Source: a virus
Reading direction: 5' to 3' (one strand)
IMG/VR virus record: IMGVR_UViG_3300033148_007360
Location: 29,183-93,182 of that record
Length of the DNA: 64,000 nucleotides
The translations under genes were made by a program, and so were the position numbers. The notes beneath the pieces are model-generated. The model saw only the letters and a program-made list of their open reading frames with translations, was not told the origin of the DNA and ran no database searches. Within the stretch, counting starts at the first letter, position 1, and each line of letters begins with the position of its first letter. Below are positions 51,804 through 58,661 of the stretch, in pieces.

Positions 51804-52042
51804 CGCCTCCCCCTCCGCCTTCTCCTCGCGGATTCCCTGCGGATTCTCCTCTTGCGCTCCATCTTCTCCGGGTCCGCCTTTATTTCCATCCATTTACGCT
51901 TATATTCACCACGCGTTGCACGAGCCGAGGAAACAGACGGGCTGCCTATCAACTTCTTTGCTTCATATGCGCACTTGTAACACAAACCCCAAGCATAGAT
52001 AACCGCTTCCTTCCCACAATTCTCGCATACGCCGTGCATCAC
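51800..52042 (-). CDS. Small zinc-finger protein with Arg-rich tail
   Basis: An 80-residue protein (GTG at 52042 or ATG at 52039). The N-terminus CENCGKEAVIYAWGLCYKC is a four-cysteine zinc finger like those beside HNH-type and small DNA-binding phage proteins. The C-terminal third is almost all Arg/Lys (RKRRIRRESARRRRRGRR). No leader motif. It probably binds nucleic acid. Its stop is coupled to the next gene. Confidence 0.65.
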   Translation of the reverse strand: MMHGVCENCGKEAVIYAWGLCYKCAYEAKKLIGSPSVSSARATRGEYKRKWMEIKADPEKMERKRRIRRESARRRRRGRR

Positions 52043-52045
52043 CAG

Positions 52046-52216
52046 CTACAAAATATCGTTATCCTTAAGAACGCTTCGCAACATAGCCACCACAGCCATA
52101 TAAGTGTCATGCGAAAAACGGAACTCACGCCCGTACTCTGAATCAAAACTGACGCCAAGTTCCACAAGAATAATCTCCAATCCCTGGGCACCAGCCAGAA
52201 CCCCTTGCACAAGCAT
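52046..52216 (-). CDS. Small hypothetical protein
   Basis: A 56-residue frame, MLVQGVLAGAQGLEIILVEL, then FDSEYGREFRFSHDTYMAV and AMLRSVLKDND at the end. It begins six nt after the phosphoesterase stop and ends just before the zinc-finger gene, so it fits this packed operon better than the Trp/Leu/Cys-rich frame that overlaps it. Amphipathic alpha/beta character; no known family; weak RBS. Confidence 0.55.
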   Translation of the reverse strand: MLVQGVLAGAQGLEIILVELGVSFDSEYGREFRFSHDTYMAVVAMLRSVLKDNDIL

Positions 52217-52222
52217 CCATTC

Positions 52223-52747
52223 TCATACCACACTAAGTTCCCGGGGCCCTCCTCTCCCGATAAGCACGTCTCTCACTATGCACTTATATCCCGGCAAAAT
52301 ATGAACCGGAGTAACCTGATAGGATTCCCTCCCTTTAAACGTTGTTATGATTGAAAACCCCTGATGCCAGTCCGGGAAGTGAACATAGTGCGGATTCAAC
52401 TCCTCTTCCGGTTTTACCTCCGTCCACTCTCTAGGGCCGTACCTGACAAACTTATCAACACCAGCTTGGTGCACTTTCAAAATATTCGGAACATCGAACT
52501 CCTTGACGAAAGCCAGTTCAGGATGATCATACTTGTATTTCTCCATCCTGAACTCGTGGTTCCCTTCAAGGTAAATTAACTTGTTCTTTGCTATCTTCCG
52601 CCACTTCCGCAGATACTCGTGTGCAGCAACTATGTCATCTTGTAAGGACACAATCCTCTCTAAAGGATTCTTCTTGAACTTAGAAAACTGCCACCAGTCT
52701 ATCAAATCTCCGCCTATTACCACGTTATCAGGCTTTCGACTCAACAA
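52223..52747 (-). pseudogene. Truncated metallophosphoesterase-like protein
   Basis: A 174-residue calcineurin-like phosphoesterase fragment. It has the second and third metal-binding motifs (NVVIGGDLIDWW and YLEGNHEFRMEKY) but begins where the family normally has the first D-x-H motif already behind it, and the C-terminal part lacks a clear G-H-x-H. No in-frame extension upstream restores these. It may be a decaying gene, or a divergent binding-only version still translated. The ATG at 52747 overlaps the region after the next gene's end, with little RBS. Confidence 0.55.
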
Positions 52748-52777
52748 TCCCTCTCCTTGTTAGAGTTTAAGCCACTC

Positions 52778-53014
52778 TTATCCACCCATTTTAGCAGCCA
52801 AAGTACGACAAAACGTCTCCGGGTCATCAATAGCCTCCGAAGAATGTTCACCACTGGAGATTTTGTTAATACATTTTTGAACTTTCTCCTCGGTATCCCC
52901 CACAAGGGTGTCCCAGTACTTCTCAAGACTATCATCCGTCCACCCCCTTGGGAGCGTATCCCAGGGAGCTTCAAACAGATAATCCTCGATTATCCTGCGT
53001 GTGCGCCTGCTCAT
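52778..53014 (-). CDS. Leader-bearing small protein, paralogue A (W-x-TLP-x-GWT type)
   Basis: A 78-residue protein starting MSRRTRRIIEDYLFEAPWDT. The leader (IIE-D, LFE-A) is followed by LPRGWTDDSLEKYWDTLVGD, a short helix with KVQKCINKI, and FCRTLAAKMGG. The part after the leader is paralogous to the gene upstream. The start ATG overlaps that gene's stop (ATGA). Unknown function; I infer an internal head protein released by the prohead protease. Confidence 0.7.
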   Translation of the reverse strand: MSRRTRRIIEDYLFEAPWDTLPRGWTDDSLEKYWDTLVGDTEEKVQKCINKISSGEHSSEAIDDPETFCRTLAAKMGG

Positions 53015-53262
53015 CGTTCCGGTTCATAACCCACTTGTCTGGCCAATGACGCGCAGAAAGCTCCGGTGTCGCTTACCTTTCCCTCCATCCTCTCCATGCA
53101 CTGGGTAATCTTGTGCTCCACGTCACCGGTGAGCGAATCCCAGAAACTGCGAAGGCTTGCTTGCGTCCACCCGCGAGGAAGCGTCTCCCATGCTTCCAAG
53201 GTTGAAGTATTACCGGTTTCAGCCAAATAAGCATCAATCAACTTCTTCGCTTCCCGTCCCAT
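53011..53262 (-). CDS. Leader-bearing small protein, paralogue B (W-x-TLP-x-GWT type)
   Basis: An 83-residue protein starting MGREAKKLIDAYLAETGNTS, then AWETLPRGWTQASLRSFWDS, VEHKITQCMERMEGKV and FCASLARQVGYEPER. It shares W-(D/E)-TLPRGWT, FWDSL/YWDTL and FC-(A/R)-(S/T)-L with the following gene. I place the start at 53262 because the leader then sits at the N-terminus and CAGGAGGATGAGATT precedes it; an ATG at 53334 also has GGAGGAG upstream, so a longer 107-residue form is possible. Confidence 0.65.
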   Translation of the reverse strand: MGREAKKLIDAYLAETGNTSTLEAWETLPRGWTQASLRSFWDSLTGDVEHKITQCMERMEGKVSDTGAFCASLARQVGYEPER

Positions 53263-53367
53263 AATCTCATCCTCCTGTTCCCAGATCGGCTGGCGTCTGC
53301 GGGTTTTGCACGGGTGATACTTTACGCCAGCCATATACGCTCCTCCACAGCATGGTGGATGCGCTGC

Positions 53368-53475
53368 TCATGACTTTCCGCGTTTCTTCTCATAAGCTGC
53401 ACGCTTGGCGGCTTTCAACGCCCGCTTCTTTTCGAGCTTCTTGTTGCGTCTGGACTTTCTACCCTTTTTACTCAC
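53368..53475 (-). CDS. 35-residue very basic protein
   Basis: GTG at 53475, right after the upstream stop, opens (M)SKKGRKSRRNKKLEKKRA and LKAAKRAAYEKKRGKS. Eighteen of 35 residues are Lys or Arg. Small Lys/Arg-rich proteins like this occur in many phages and may bind nucleic acid or be packaged with DNA. Too short for family assignment; the RBS (GGAG) is rather far. Confidence 0.55.
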   Translation of the reverse strand: MSKKGRKSRRNKKLEKKRALKAAKRAAYEKKRGKS

Positions 53476-53476
53476 T

Positions 53477-54322
53477 TCAAGCAACTCTCCGACCGCTCAT
53501 TCCACGGAAATCCCTGATCAGTCCCCCTACGTAAGAAGAACAATACCTCGCCAAATCCCTAAGCGACCCTCTTGCTCTTATGTCAAGATTCTTCCTCGAA
53601 ATCCACTTCATATCATAGCCAAGGTTTCTTCCGACATTCTCCAGATAGTCCCTCAATTCCCCGTGATTATGACTTAAATCAAGAAATCTGTCGAATGCTT
53701 CAAAACTTTTCCTGTCCCTCATTCTCAAGTAAGTATCAATGATCTTGATCCAAGTATTCGCAGGAGAACCGCCCCCGAGAATATCGAAAAGTTTTTCCCC
53801 ATGCTTATATACGCGCTTCATGTCCGAAATGGACCTCGTTTCAAGACACTCAAGCGCCGCTATACGGGTAAGTTTGCGAATTAAACTCCTACACCTCTCT
53901 TCATCACCAGCAGAGGCAATAACATTACCGGAGAGCATATCATCCAACTCATCAAGGTGATGCAAAGCCTTACCAAAGTCATCGTCGCTCCTTGATATGC
54001 CATATGCTTCCTGCACCGTCATAAGAAAATCCCTGATCTCTTCCGCGTCTCCAGACCTAAATACTTCACTATCCATAAAGTTCGTTATAACAGCAGTGTG
54101 GTTTCTTATTACAGCAGCACCAACTCTTACCAAGATTTCACGAAACTCCTCGAACAACACCCGGAAAAGACCCCTCGCTTCCTCCAGCGTGTCCTTCATC
54201 GCTTCACAGGCATACAAGTCAAAGAAGTCTGTCGTGCGAGACGATTCAAAAAGAACCCTCTCAATCAAATACGATGTCAATTTCATTTTCAACAACAACT
54301 TTTGCTCATCTGGGCCGCTCAC
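53477..54322 (-). CDS. Leader-bearing helical protein, tandem paralogue 2
   Basis: A 281-residue helical protein. The frame opens with GTG at 54322 (GTGA overlap with the upstream stop), but ATG at 54286 gives MKLTSYLIERVLFESSRTTD, identical to the start of the neighbour and containing the leader (YLIE-R, LFE-S). About 37 N-terminal residues and the C-terminal 90 (RMRDRKSFEAFDRFLDLSHN, SRKNLDIRARGSLRDLARYC) match the neighbour, while the middle is diverged. No known domain. Probably an internal or head-associated protein. Confidence 0.7.
   Translation of the reverse strand: MSGPDEQKLLLKMKLTSYLIERVLFESSRTTDFFDLYACEAMKDTLEEARGLFRVLFEEFREILVRVGAAVIRNHTAVITNFMDSEVFRSGDAEEIRDFLMTVQEAYGISRSDDDFGKALHHLDELDDMLSGNVIASAGDEERCRSLIRKLTRIAALECLETRSISDMKRVYKHGEKLFDILGGGSPANTWIKIIDTYLRMRDRKSFEAFDRFLDLSHNHGELRDYLENVGRNLGYDMKWISRKNLDIRARGSLRDLARYCSSYVGGLIRDFRGMSGRRVA
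54177..54290. repeat. 114-bp exact direct repeat, copy 2 (leader of 53.5-54.3 kb gene)
   Basis: This segment is identical, base for base, to 55004-55117 in the same orientation. It covers the start codon MKLTS and about 36 following codons of each paralogue, plus a few bases upstream. Identity at synonymous positions implies a recent duplication, gene conversion or strong constraint at the nucleotide level. Confidence 0.95.
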
Positions 54323-55113
54323 CTGCCCCCCATCTCCTCAAACTGGCGGATAAGGCCCCTCACGAAGGATGAACAGTACCTCGCCAGCTCTCGAAGTGAT
54401 CCTCTAGCTCTTATGTCAAGATTCTTCCTCGAAACCCACCTCATATCATAACCAGCGTCTCTCCCAACAACCTCTAGATATTCCCTCAATTCCCCATGAC
54501 TATGCTGTAAATCAAGAAATCCGTCGAATGCTTCAAAACTTTTCCTGTCCCTCATCCTCAAGTAAGCATCAATAATTTTAACCCAAGTCCGAGGAGAGCC
54601 TGCTCGTAATACAGCTGGACTGAAAAGCTCCTCGCCAGCTTCGTACACGTCCCTCATCTCAGAAATGGACATCGTTAGCACACGCTTTTCAGCCGCCTGT
54701 TTCAGAGAAGCCCAAATTCCATCCCTAAGAAATACATCCTCAAACCCCCCTATCGATTCGCCTGCATCGACAAGCCTATGAAGAAATGATTCAGCAGCCA
54801 CCAAGTCCGGATCATTCCCGCGTATACCATACACATTCTTTACCAGCGCCATATAATCAGCAACCTCCTCAAGAGACCCATCAAAAATAAGATCATCTCT
54901 CCCCTTTTCCGCCATGAAAGCAGTATGCTCCCTGATAACTTCCTTCCCAACAATCACCATAAGCTCGTAAAAGTCGTCAAACAAAACTCGAAAGAGGTTC
55001 TTGGCTTCCTCCAGCGTGTCCTTCATCGCTTCACAGGCATACAAGTCAAAGAAGTCTGTCGTGCGAGACGATTCAAAAAGAACCCTCTCAATCAAATACG
55101 ATGTCAATTTCAT
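54319..55113 (-). CDS. Leader-bearing helical protein, tandem paralogue 1
   Basis: A 264-residue helical protein starting MKLTSYLIERVLFESSRT at 55113. It is paralogous to the gene that follows: identical leader, conserved C-terminal third (RMRDRKSFEAFDGFLDLQHS, SRKNLDIRARGSLRELARYC) and a different centre (residues about 60-160). The preceding gene overlaps by four bases. Function unknown; the leader suggests processing by the prohead protease. Confidence 0.72.
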   Translation of the reverse strand: MKLTSYLIERVLFESSRTTDFFDLYACEAMKDTLEEAKNLFRVLFDDFYELMVIVGKEVIREHTAFMAEKGRDDLIFDGSLEEVADYMALVKNVYGIRGNDPDLVAAESFLHRLVDAGESIGGFEDVFLRDGIWASLKQAAEKRVLTMSISEMRDVYEAGEELFSPAVLRAGSPRTWVKIIDAYLRMRDRKSFEAFDGFLDLQHSHGELREYLEVVGRDAGYDMRWVSRKNLDIRARGSLRELARYCSSFVRGLIRQFEEMGGR

Positions 55114-55117
55114 TTTC
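55004..55117. repeat. 114-bp exact direct repeat, copy 1 (leader of 54.3-55.1 kb gene)
   Basis: Partner of 54177-54290, 827 bp away in direct orientation. Recombination between the two copies would delete one gene and leave a hybrid with an intact leader. Confidence 0.95.
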
Positions 55118-55424
55118 TCTGACCCGGCACGGAAACCGTCAATCCCGTGTGTGCTCCTGATAAAGCCGCAAAGTCGTCGCAGGGAAATTTATGCCCACCT
55201 ATATCAAACTCAACAGGTTGGGTGGTTTCAATATACACAGCTTTAGTGGAATAGGCTGCATTAGGCCAGGAAAACGTCAATTTCGTTGTCGCCGTAGTCG
55301 CTCCGGGAAGATTCAAGTTATACTGGCGGATGTCCTCACCCGTATAAGAGAACTCGCTCCTATACTGAAAGAGTTTTCGCCAGTCTGAAAAGCGGTATAT
55401 GTTAAAGCTGAAAGTAACGGACAT
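55110..55424 (-). CDS. Hypothetical beta-rich small protein
   Basis: A 104-residue protein with strands SVTFSFNIYRFSDW, QYNLNLPGATTATTKLTFSW, AVYIETTQPVEFDIGGHKFP and HTGLTVSVPG. No leader motif and no membrane segment. The stop overlaps the next gene start by four bases. It looks like a small structural beta-sandwich, perhaps a virion decoration protein; unproven. Confidence 0.6.
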   Translation of the reverse strand: MSVTFSFNIYRFSDWRKLFQYRSEFSYTGEDIRQYNLNLPGATTATTKLTFSWPNAAYSTKAVYIETTQPVEFDIGGHKFPCDDFAALSGAHTGLTVSVPGQRK

Positions 55425-55425
55425 A

Positions 55426-55710
55426 TCAAGTCTTCCCGTTCATCCTGTCCCAAATCCGGTTCTGACCGACACGAAGTTCCGAAATATCATCCCTTATAGC
55501 CCGGAACATCTCCTCCAAACGGTCTTGCTGTGCAACGCAAACATCCTTCCCCACCTTCTCCTGTCCAAGCATGGATAACGACTTCTCTACCGCCCCTATT
55601 CTCCTATCGTCGGCTTTCCTTAAAACAGTAGCTACAACGCTTACCATACCCCCGCCCCCGAAAATGAACCCCAGCGCTGAAATGATAATCAACCAGATGC
55701 TGTGTTCCAT
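55426..55710 (-). CDS. Membrane-anchored coiled-coil protein
   Basis: A 94-residue protein with one N-terminal hydrophobic helix (IWLIIISALGFIFGGGGMVS) and a charged coiled coil behind it (GAVEKSLSMLGQEKVGKDVC, DRLEEMFRAIRDDISELRVG, QNRIWDRMNG). This resembles small phage lysis-region proteins of XhlA or inner-membrane spanin type, and also tail-associated coiled coils. No partner lysis gene was recognised nearby. Confidence 0.6.
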   Translation of the reverse strand: MEHSIWLIIISALGFIFGGGGMVSVVATVLRKADDRRIGAVEKSLSMLGQEKVGKDVCVAQQDRLEEMFRAIRDDISELRVGQNRIWDRMNGKT

Positions 55711-55725
55711 AACAATGCAACCTCC

Positions 55726-56361
55726 TCAATCTTCAGACGTGAGCTTGTCTACCGCCTCCTTCAAATCATCCACGCTTTTCCACAGACTGCTTATCTTTTG
55801 CCAGGCCCAAGAAGCCGCTTTTTTAACCTTCATCCGCAGGTCGGCAAACAGACCCTCATTCAAATACTTCCGGTCGAAAGACTCTCTGGCTTTCAACCTG
55901 ACGTCTTTCGCAACACCTGTCACCTCACGCCACACCTCCAACTCCTCATCGAGAAGCCTCTGGGTCTGAGCATTCAGTTTACTGTATGCCTTCCAGAACA
56001 ACTCCTCCCACTTCGGGCTGATTTTCTTCCTCTTGAGCGGCCCGAAGAGCGACCTCTCCTCCAGAACAGCCATCACTTCATCCACCTCAATAACCACGCT
56101 ACCAATCTCCTCCATGATAGGAATCAGCTCCCCTTTAATGGCGTCCTCCACCTTCTTAAGATGCCTTACGCTTTTCTCCAAATCCTTAGTTAAACTCTCG
56201 ATTTCCTTCTGTTTCCGCCGAATCTCATCACGGGTTCTTTTCCACTCCCGGATTCGTTCCTTCGCAAACTCCTCAAGAGTTTGTTCGCCTTTTCCTCGTG
56301 GCACAACCCCTCTCGCCCCTTCCCGCAAAAGGGCATCCACGTAGCTACCGCCGTGACTCAT
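55726..56361 (-). CDS. Helical coiled-coil protein, possible leader
   Basis: A 211-residue, highly charged helical protein. The N-terminus MSHGGSYVDALLREGARG is a looser version of the shared leader; a long coiled coil (about 35-85, EIRRKQKEIESLTKDLEKSV) and further helices follow, with a C-terminal WAWQKISSLWKSVDDLKEAV. No family recognised. It may be an internal head protein or a tail/scaffold accessory. Confidence 0.6.
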   Translation of the reverse strand: MSHGGSYVDALLREGARGVVPRGKGEQTLEEFAKERIREWKRTRDEIRRKQKEIESLTKDLEKSVRHLKKVEDAIKGELIPIMEEIGSVVIEVDEVMAVLEERSLFGPLKRKKISPKWEELFWKAYSKLNAQTQRLLDEELEVWREVTGVAKDVRLKARESFDRKYLNEGLFADLRMKVKKAASWAWQKISSLWKSVDDLKEAVDKLTSED

Positions 56362-56380
56362 AACCCACCTCCCCTAAAAA

Positions 56381-56833
56381 CTAGAAGCTGCTGCTTCTGA
56401 TATGATAGGTATCAGCCGCCTGACGAACAGCCTGACACGTCTGATGCCAAATGTGATTCACTTCCTTGTACGTGTAATGCCCACCGGCATGCCCATACTC
56501 TTTCGAGAGCAGAAAGCACCCCAGTCCGTGAATCACACTCAGTACAGATGCGGAACTCCCCGCAAACCACGATGGGAGAGAAAGGTTTTTCTGATACGCC
56601 GAAAGAAGCCGGTAGAAATACCCCGCCTCCCCTCCGTGCAAGGTAAGCCCGGACACTACCTTGTACGTGCTGCTGAGTTGCCGGTAGAGAAGATCTCGGA
56701 GGGTAGGAAGATCAAGAGTCCTCTGCCCGGTAGACACCTCCGTATTCAGGAATTGCCTCGCCTCAGCCACCATGGAATGAAGAGTGCTCACGCTGATACC
56801 AGTCAGTTCCGAACCGTAGTTTAAAATCGCCAT
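56381..56833 (-). CDS. Hypothetical helical protein
   Basis: A 150-residue protein, mainly helical (LHSMVAEARQFLNTEV, LDLPTLRDLLYRQLSSTYKV, AVRQAADTYHIR), with several aromatic residues and a Gly/His loop (EYGHAGGHYTYKEVNHIWHQ). No leader. The ATG at 56833 uses AGGAGG supplied by the last codons of the upstream zinc-ribbon gene. Function unknown. Confidence 0.65.
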   Translation of the reverse strand: MAILNYGSELTGISVSTLHSMVAEARQFLNTEVSTGQRTLDLPTLRDLLYRQLSSTYKVVSGLTLHGGEAGYFYRLLSAYQKNLSLPSWFAGSSASVLSVIHGLGCFLLSKEYGHAGGHYTYKEVNHIWHQTCQAVRQAADTYHIRSSSF

Positions 56834-56837
56834 CTCT

Positions 56838-56930
56838 TTAGCCTCCTATTTTCAGTTTCCACCCGCAAAACGGGCACCTGTAGACACCATTCAGGCGGGG
56901 GGCGTAAGCCCCGCACCTCGGGCACTTCAT
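56838..56930 (-). CDS. 30-residue zinc-ribbon protein
   Basis: ATG at 56930 opens MKCPRCGAYAPRLNGVYRCP followed by FCGWKLKIGG. Two C-x2-C knuckles in the order CPRCG...CPFCG are a complete rubredoxin-type zinc ribbon, so this very short gene is convincing despite its weak RBS. Its final Gly codons double as the RBS of the next gene. Confidence 0.7.
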   Translation of the reverse strand: MKCPRCGAYAPRLNGVYRCPFCGWKLKIGG

Positions 56931-56943
56931 TATCCAGATGTAC

Positions 56944-57294
56944 TTACGAAGACTTGTCGGGCAAGTTTCCGTCTCCAAGAAGAATCTTGTCCAGAACATC
57001 AGCAGGATCCCCCTTGCCCCTGGAAACTGCCTCTATAGCCTCCGACAGTCTCTCGGAATCCACCTCTCCAACCTCAGGCGAAAATCCATCCCCCAAGGAA
57101 GACTGAACAAATTCTTTCAACGCATCCTTTGTTCTCTCCCCAGGGCACTTGCTGCAATTAAGCCCCTTCCACTTGTCTAGATCCAGCGATATTTTTTCTG
57201 AATCGTAGTACCTTATAACGGAAAACAACGGATGGTCGGCAGGTAGAGCCTCCAACACCGCCATATCAACTTTTCCTGTAAGAACCATATCCAT
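56944..57294 (-). CDS. Hypothetical protein
   Basis: A 116-residue acidic protein with MDMVLTGKVDMAVLEALPAD at the N-terminus, NCSKCPGERTKDALKEF in the middle and helices (SERLSEAIEAVSRG, ADVLDKILLGDGNLPDKSS). One C-x2-C pair only. The start at 57294 follows GAGGAG. The short VDMAVLEALP segment contains an L-x-A but no convincing leader. Unknown function. Confidence 0.6.
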   Translation of the reverse strand: MDMVLTGKVDMAVLEALPADHPLFSVIRYYDSEKISLDLDKWKGLNCSKCPGERTKDALKEFVQSSLGDGFSPEVGEVDSERLSEAIEAVSRGKGDPADVLDKILLGDGNLPDKSS

Positions 57295-57315
57295 CGCTTC
57301 ACTCCTCTCGTGATC

Positions 57316-57522
57316 TCAACCTCTACCACCGGCTCGAATACCAGATATGAGAGCATCAGCTTCCTCCGGGGACAGCCCCCTTACCCCGGCGGAAATAAAC
57401 CAGTTTACAAAAATATCCGAATCCAGCGTATGGTTCTCCATCACAACCAAGTGGTCATAGTTGCCGCCAAACCACTTCAGCGTAGCACCCGCCAAGACCG
57501 GATATTTCTTGCACAGGTGCAA
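57316..57522 (-). CDS. Hypothetical protein with unusual start
   Basis: At least 68 residues: HLCKKYPVLAGATLKWFGGN, HLVVMENHTLDSDIFVNWFI, then GLSPEEADALISGIRAGG. The reading frame stays open upstream to a TAG near 57554 and looks protein-like there (KEKDPFEAG), but the only usual start codon is a TTG at 57522 with no RBS. Either the real start is non-canonical near a GAGGAG at about 57556, or the gene was truncated. Unknown family. Confidence 0.45.
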   Translation of the reverse strand: MHLCKKYPVLAGATLKWFGGNYDHLVVMENHTLDSDIFVNWFISAGVRGLSPEEADALISGIRAGGRG

Positions 57523-57552
57523 TCCGGCTTCAAACGGATCTTTTTCTTTGCA

Positions 57553-57984
57553 CTAGCTCCTCGCCAAATCCTGTAACTCGCTGCGAGAAATATACACTTT
57601 CACTCTCTTCCCATAATCATTTCTTACCACAACGAGTTCATTACTAACATCTGCACCAAGTCTCATTAAAACCTGCCTTGTTCTAGGAGCGTTCTTAACG
57701 AGATCCTCAACAGTAACAGATCCAAAAACCGCCTCCTCACCCTGCCTAAGCACACTTATTGCTTCTCTCGTACTTATAGGGGTAATATCACCCTCAGCAC
57801 GGTACTCAAAGGATCCAAGAGAGGCTTCACGTGGAATGGCCCCTTTAATATCCTTCTCCATGTCCCTAAGTTCACTTGGATCGGTAAGAGTCCAAGCAAC
57901 CTCAAACTGCACAACAGAATCAGGCCCAATGTCCCCTCCTACAACGGCAGCTTCAATTAGTTTCCTTGCAACTTCGTTTTTCAT
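57553..57984 (-). CDS. Leader-bearing protein
   Basis: A 143-residue protein starting MKNEVARKLIEAAVVGGD with GGAGG ahead of the ATG. LIE-A is a good prohead-protease-type site. The rest has strands and helices (VVQFEVAWTLTDPSELRDME, TPISTREAISVLRQGEEAVF, TRQVLMRLGADVSNELVVVR, RVKVYISRSELQDLAR). Residues 8-14 (ARKLIEA) are identical to the internal-start product at 59026. Unknown function; inferred internal head protein. Confidence 0.7.
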   Translation of the reverse strand: MKNEVARKLIEAAVVGGDIGPDSVVQFEVAWTLTDPSELRDMEKDIKGAIPREASLGSFEYRAEGDITPISTREAISVLRQGEEAVFGSVTVEDLVKNAPRTRQVLMRLGADVSNELVVVRNDYGKRVKVYISRSELQDLARS

Positions 57985-58586
57985 AATTCACCTCCAAATT
58001 CTACCGCCACGCTGGCGGGTGTAGTCCCAGCTATTGCATATAGAACAGGTTCCCTGCCTCCTGTCACGGGATACGAATACGTCACAGGAGCATTACCGGC
58101 CCGAGCAGGTTCGCACTCACATCCGGCCACGGTAACAGGAAGAGTCGCCCCGGTAACCGGACTGAAAGACAAACTCACCTTTCCCTGAAAGTAATCAACA
58201 CTTCCCGTAATAATGTTTTGAGTCTGACCGGCAGGCGCAGCGATATTTCCACTACCGTCATCCGCCGATACGGAATAACCGGAAACCGTTACATAAACAC
58301 TCTTGGGAACAACACCCTGAACATTGCTACCGTCCGCCCGGGATAGCTGGATGGCGGAAACAGTGCTGCTCCCCTGTGCAACATTCGTCTGAACAAGGTC
58401 GAAATATTTTCCGTCGAATGATATGGGATTCCAGCCTTTCTTTTGCTCACCGCTCCCACGATCAAGCATAAGAACAACATCCCCGCCGGACAGATTCCTA
58501 AGAGACAAAAACCCCTTTCCACGAAAAACCCTCACGACCCGTGTCAAGGCTGTTGTTACATATTTGTTTACTCGTCCTGTTATCAT
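57981..58586 (-). CDS. Beta-rich virion-like protein
   Basis: A 201-residue protein without cysteine motifs apart from one C-E-C near the end. Strands dominate (NKYVTTALTRVVRVFRGKGF, SLRNLSGGDVVLMLDRGS, YVTVSGYSVSAD, SVDYFQGKVSLSFSPVTGAT). The pattern 'VTG...V...DY..G...ltFs' is typical of phage structural beta domains and similar to the inserted domain of the capsid protein. The ATG at 58586 follows GGAGG. Confidence 0.6.
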   Translation of the reverse strand: MITGRVNKYVTTALTRVVRVFRGKGFLSLRNLSGGDVVLMLDRGSGEQKKGWNPISFDGKYFDLVQTNVAQGSSTVSAIQLSRADGSNVQGVVPKSVYVTVSGYSVSADDGSGNIAAPAGQTQNIITGSVDYFQGKVSLSFSPVTGATLPVTVAGCECEPARAGNAPVTYSYPVTGGREPVLYAIAGTTPASVAVEFGGEL

Positions 58587-58630
58587 AGTTTCCTCCTGCA
58601 CCGGCATGTAGGTGAAAATACCACTAGAAC

Positions 58631-58661
58631 GTCCACATTTGGATTCTGTAGCGTTTTTTAT
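58631..58661. repeat. Single arm of the inverted-repeat family at 58.6 kb
   Basis: GTCCACATTTGGATTCTGTA followed by GCGTTTTTTATCT matches the arm consensus of the elements at 7.5, 11.9, 33.3 and 47.1 kb, but no partner arm follows. It lies in the 70-bp gap between two genes and may be a degraded element. Confidence 0.65.

Noticed and set aside
52039-52233. A 64-residue Trp/Leu/Cys-rich minus-strand frame
   Set aside because: Composition is atypical, and a different frame at 52046-52216 gives a more ordinary protein that fits the gene spacing.
54177-55117. CRISPR array
   Set aside because: The two 114-bp repeats are coding, only two copies exist, and there is no spacer periodicity.
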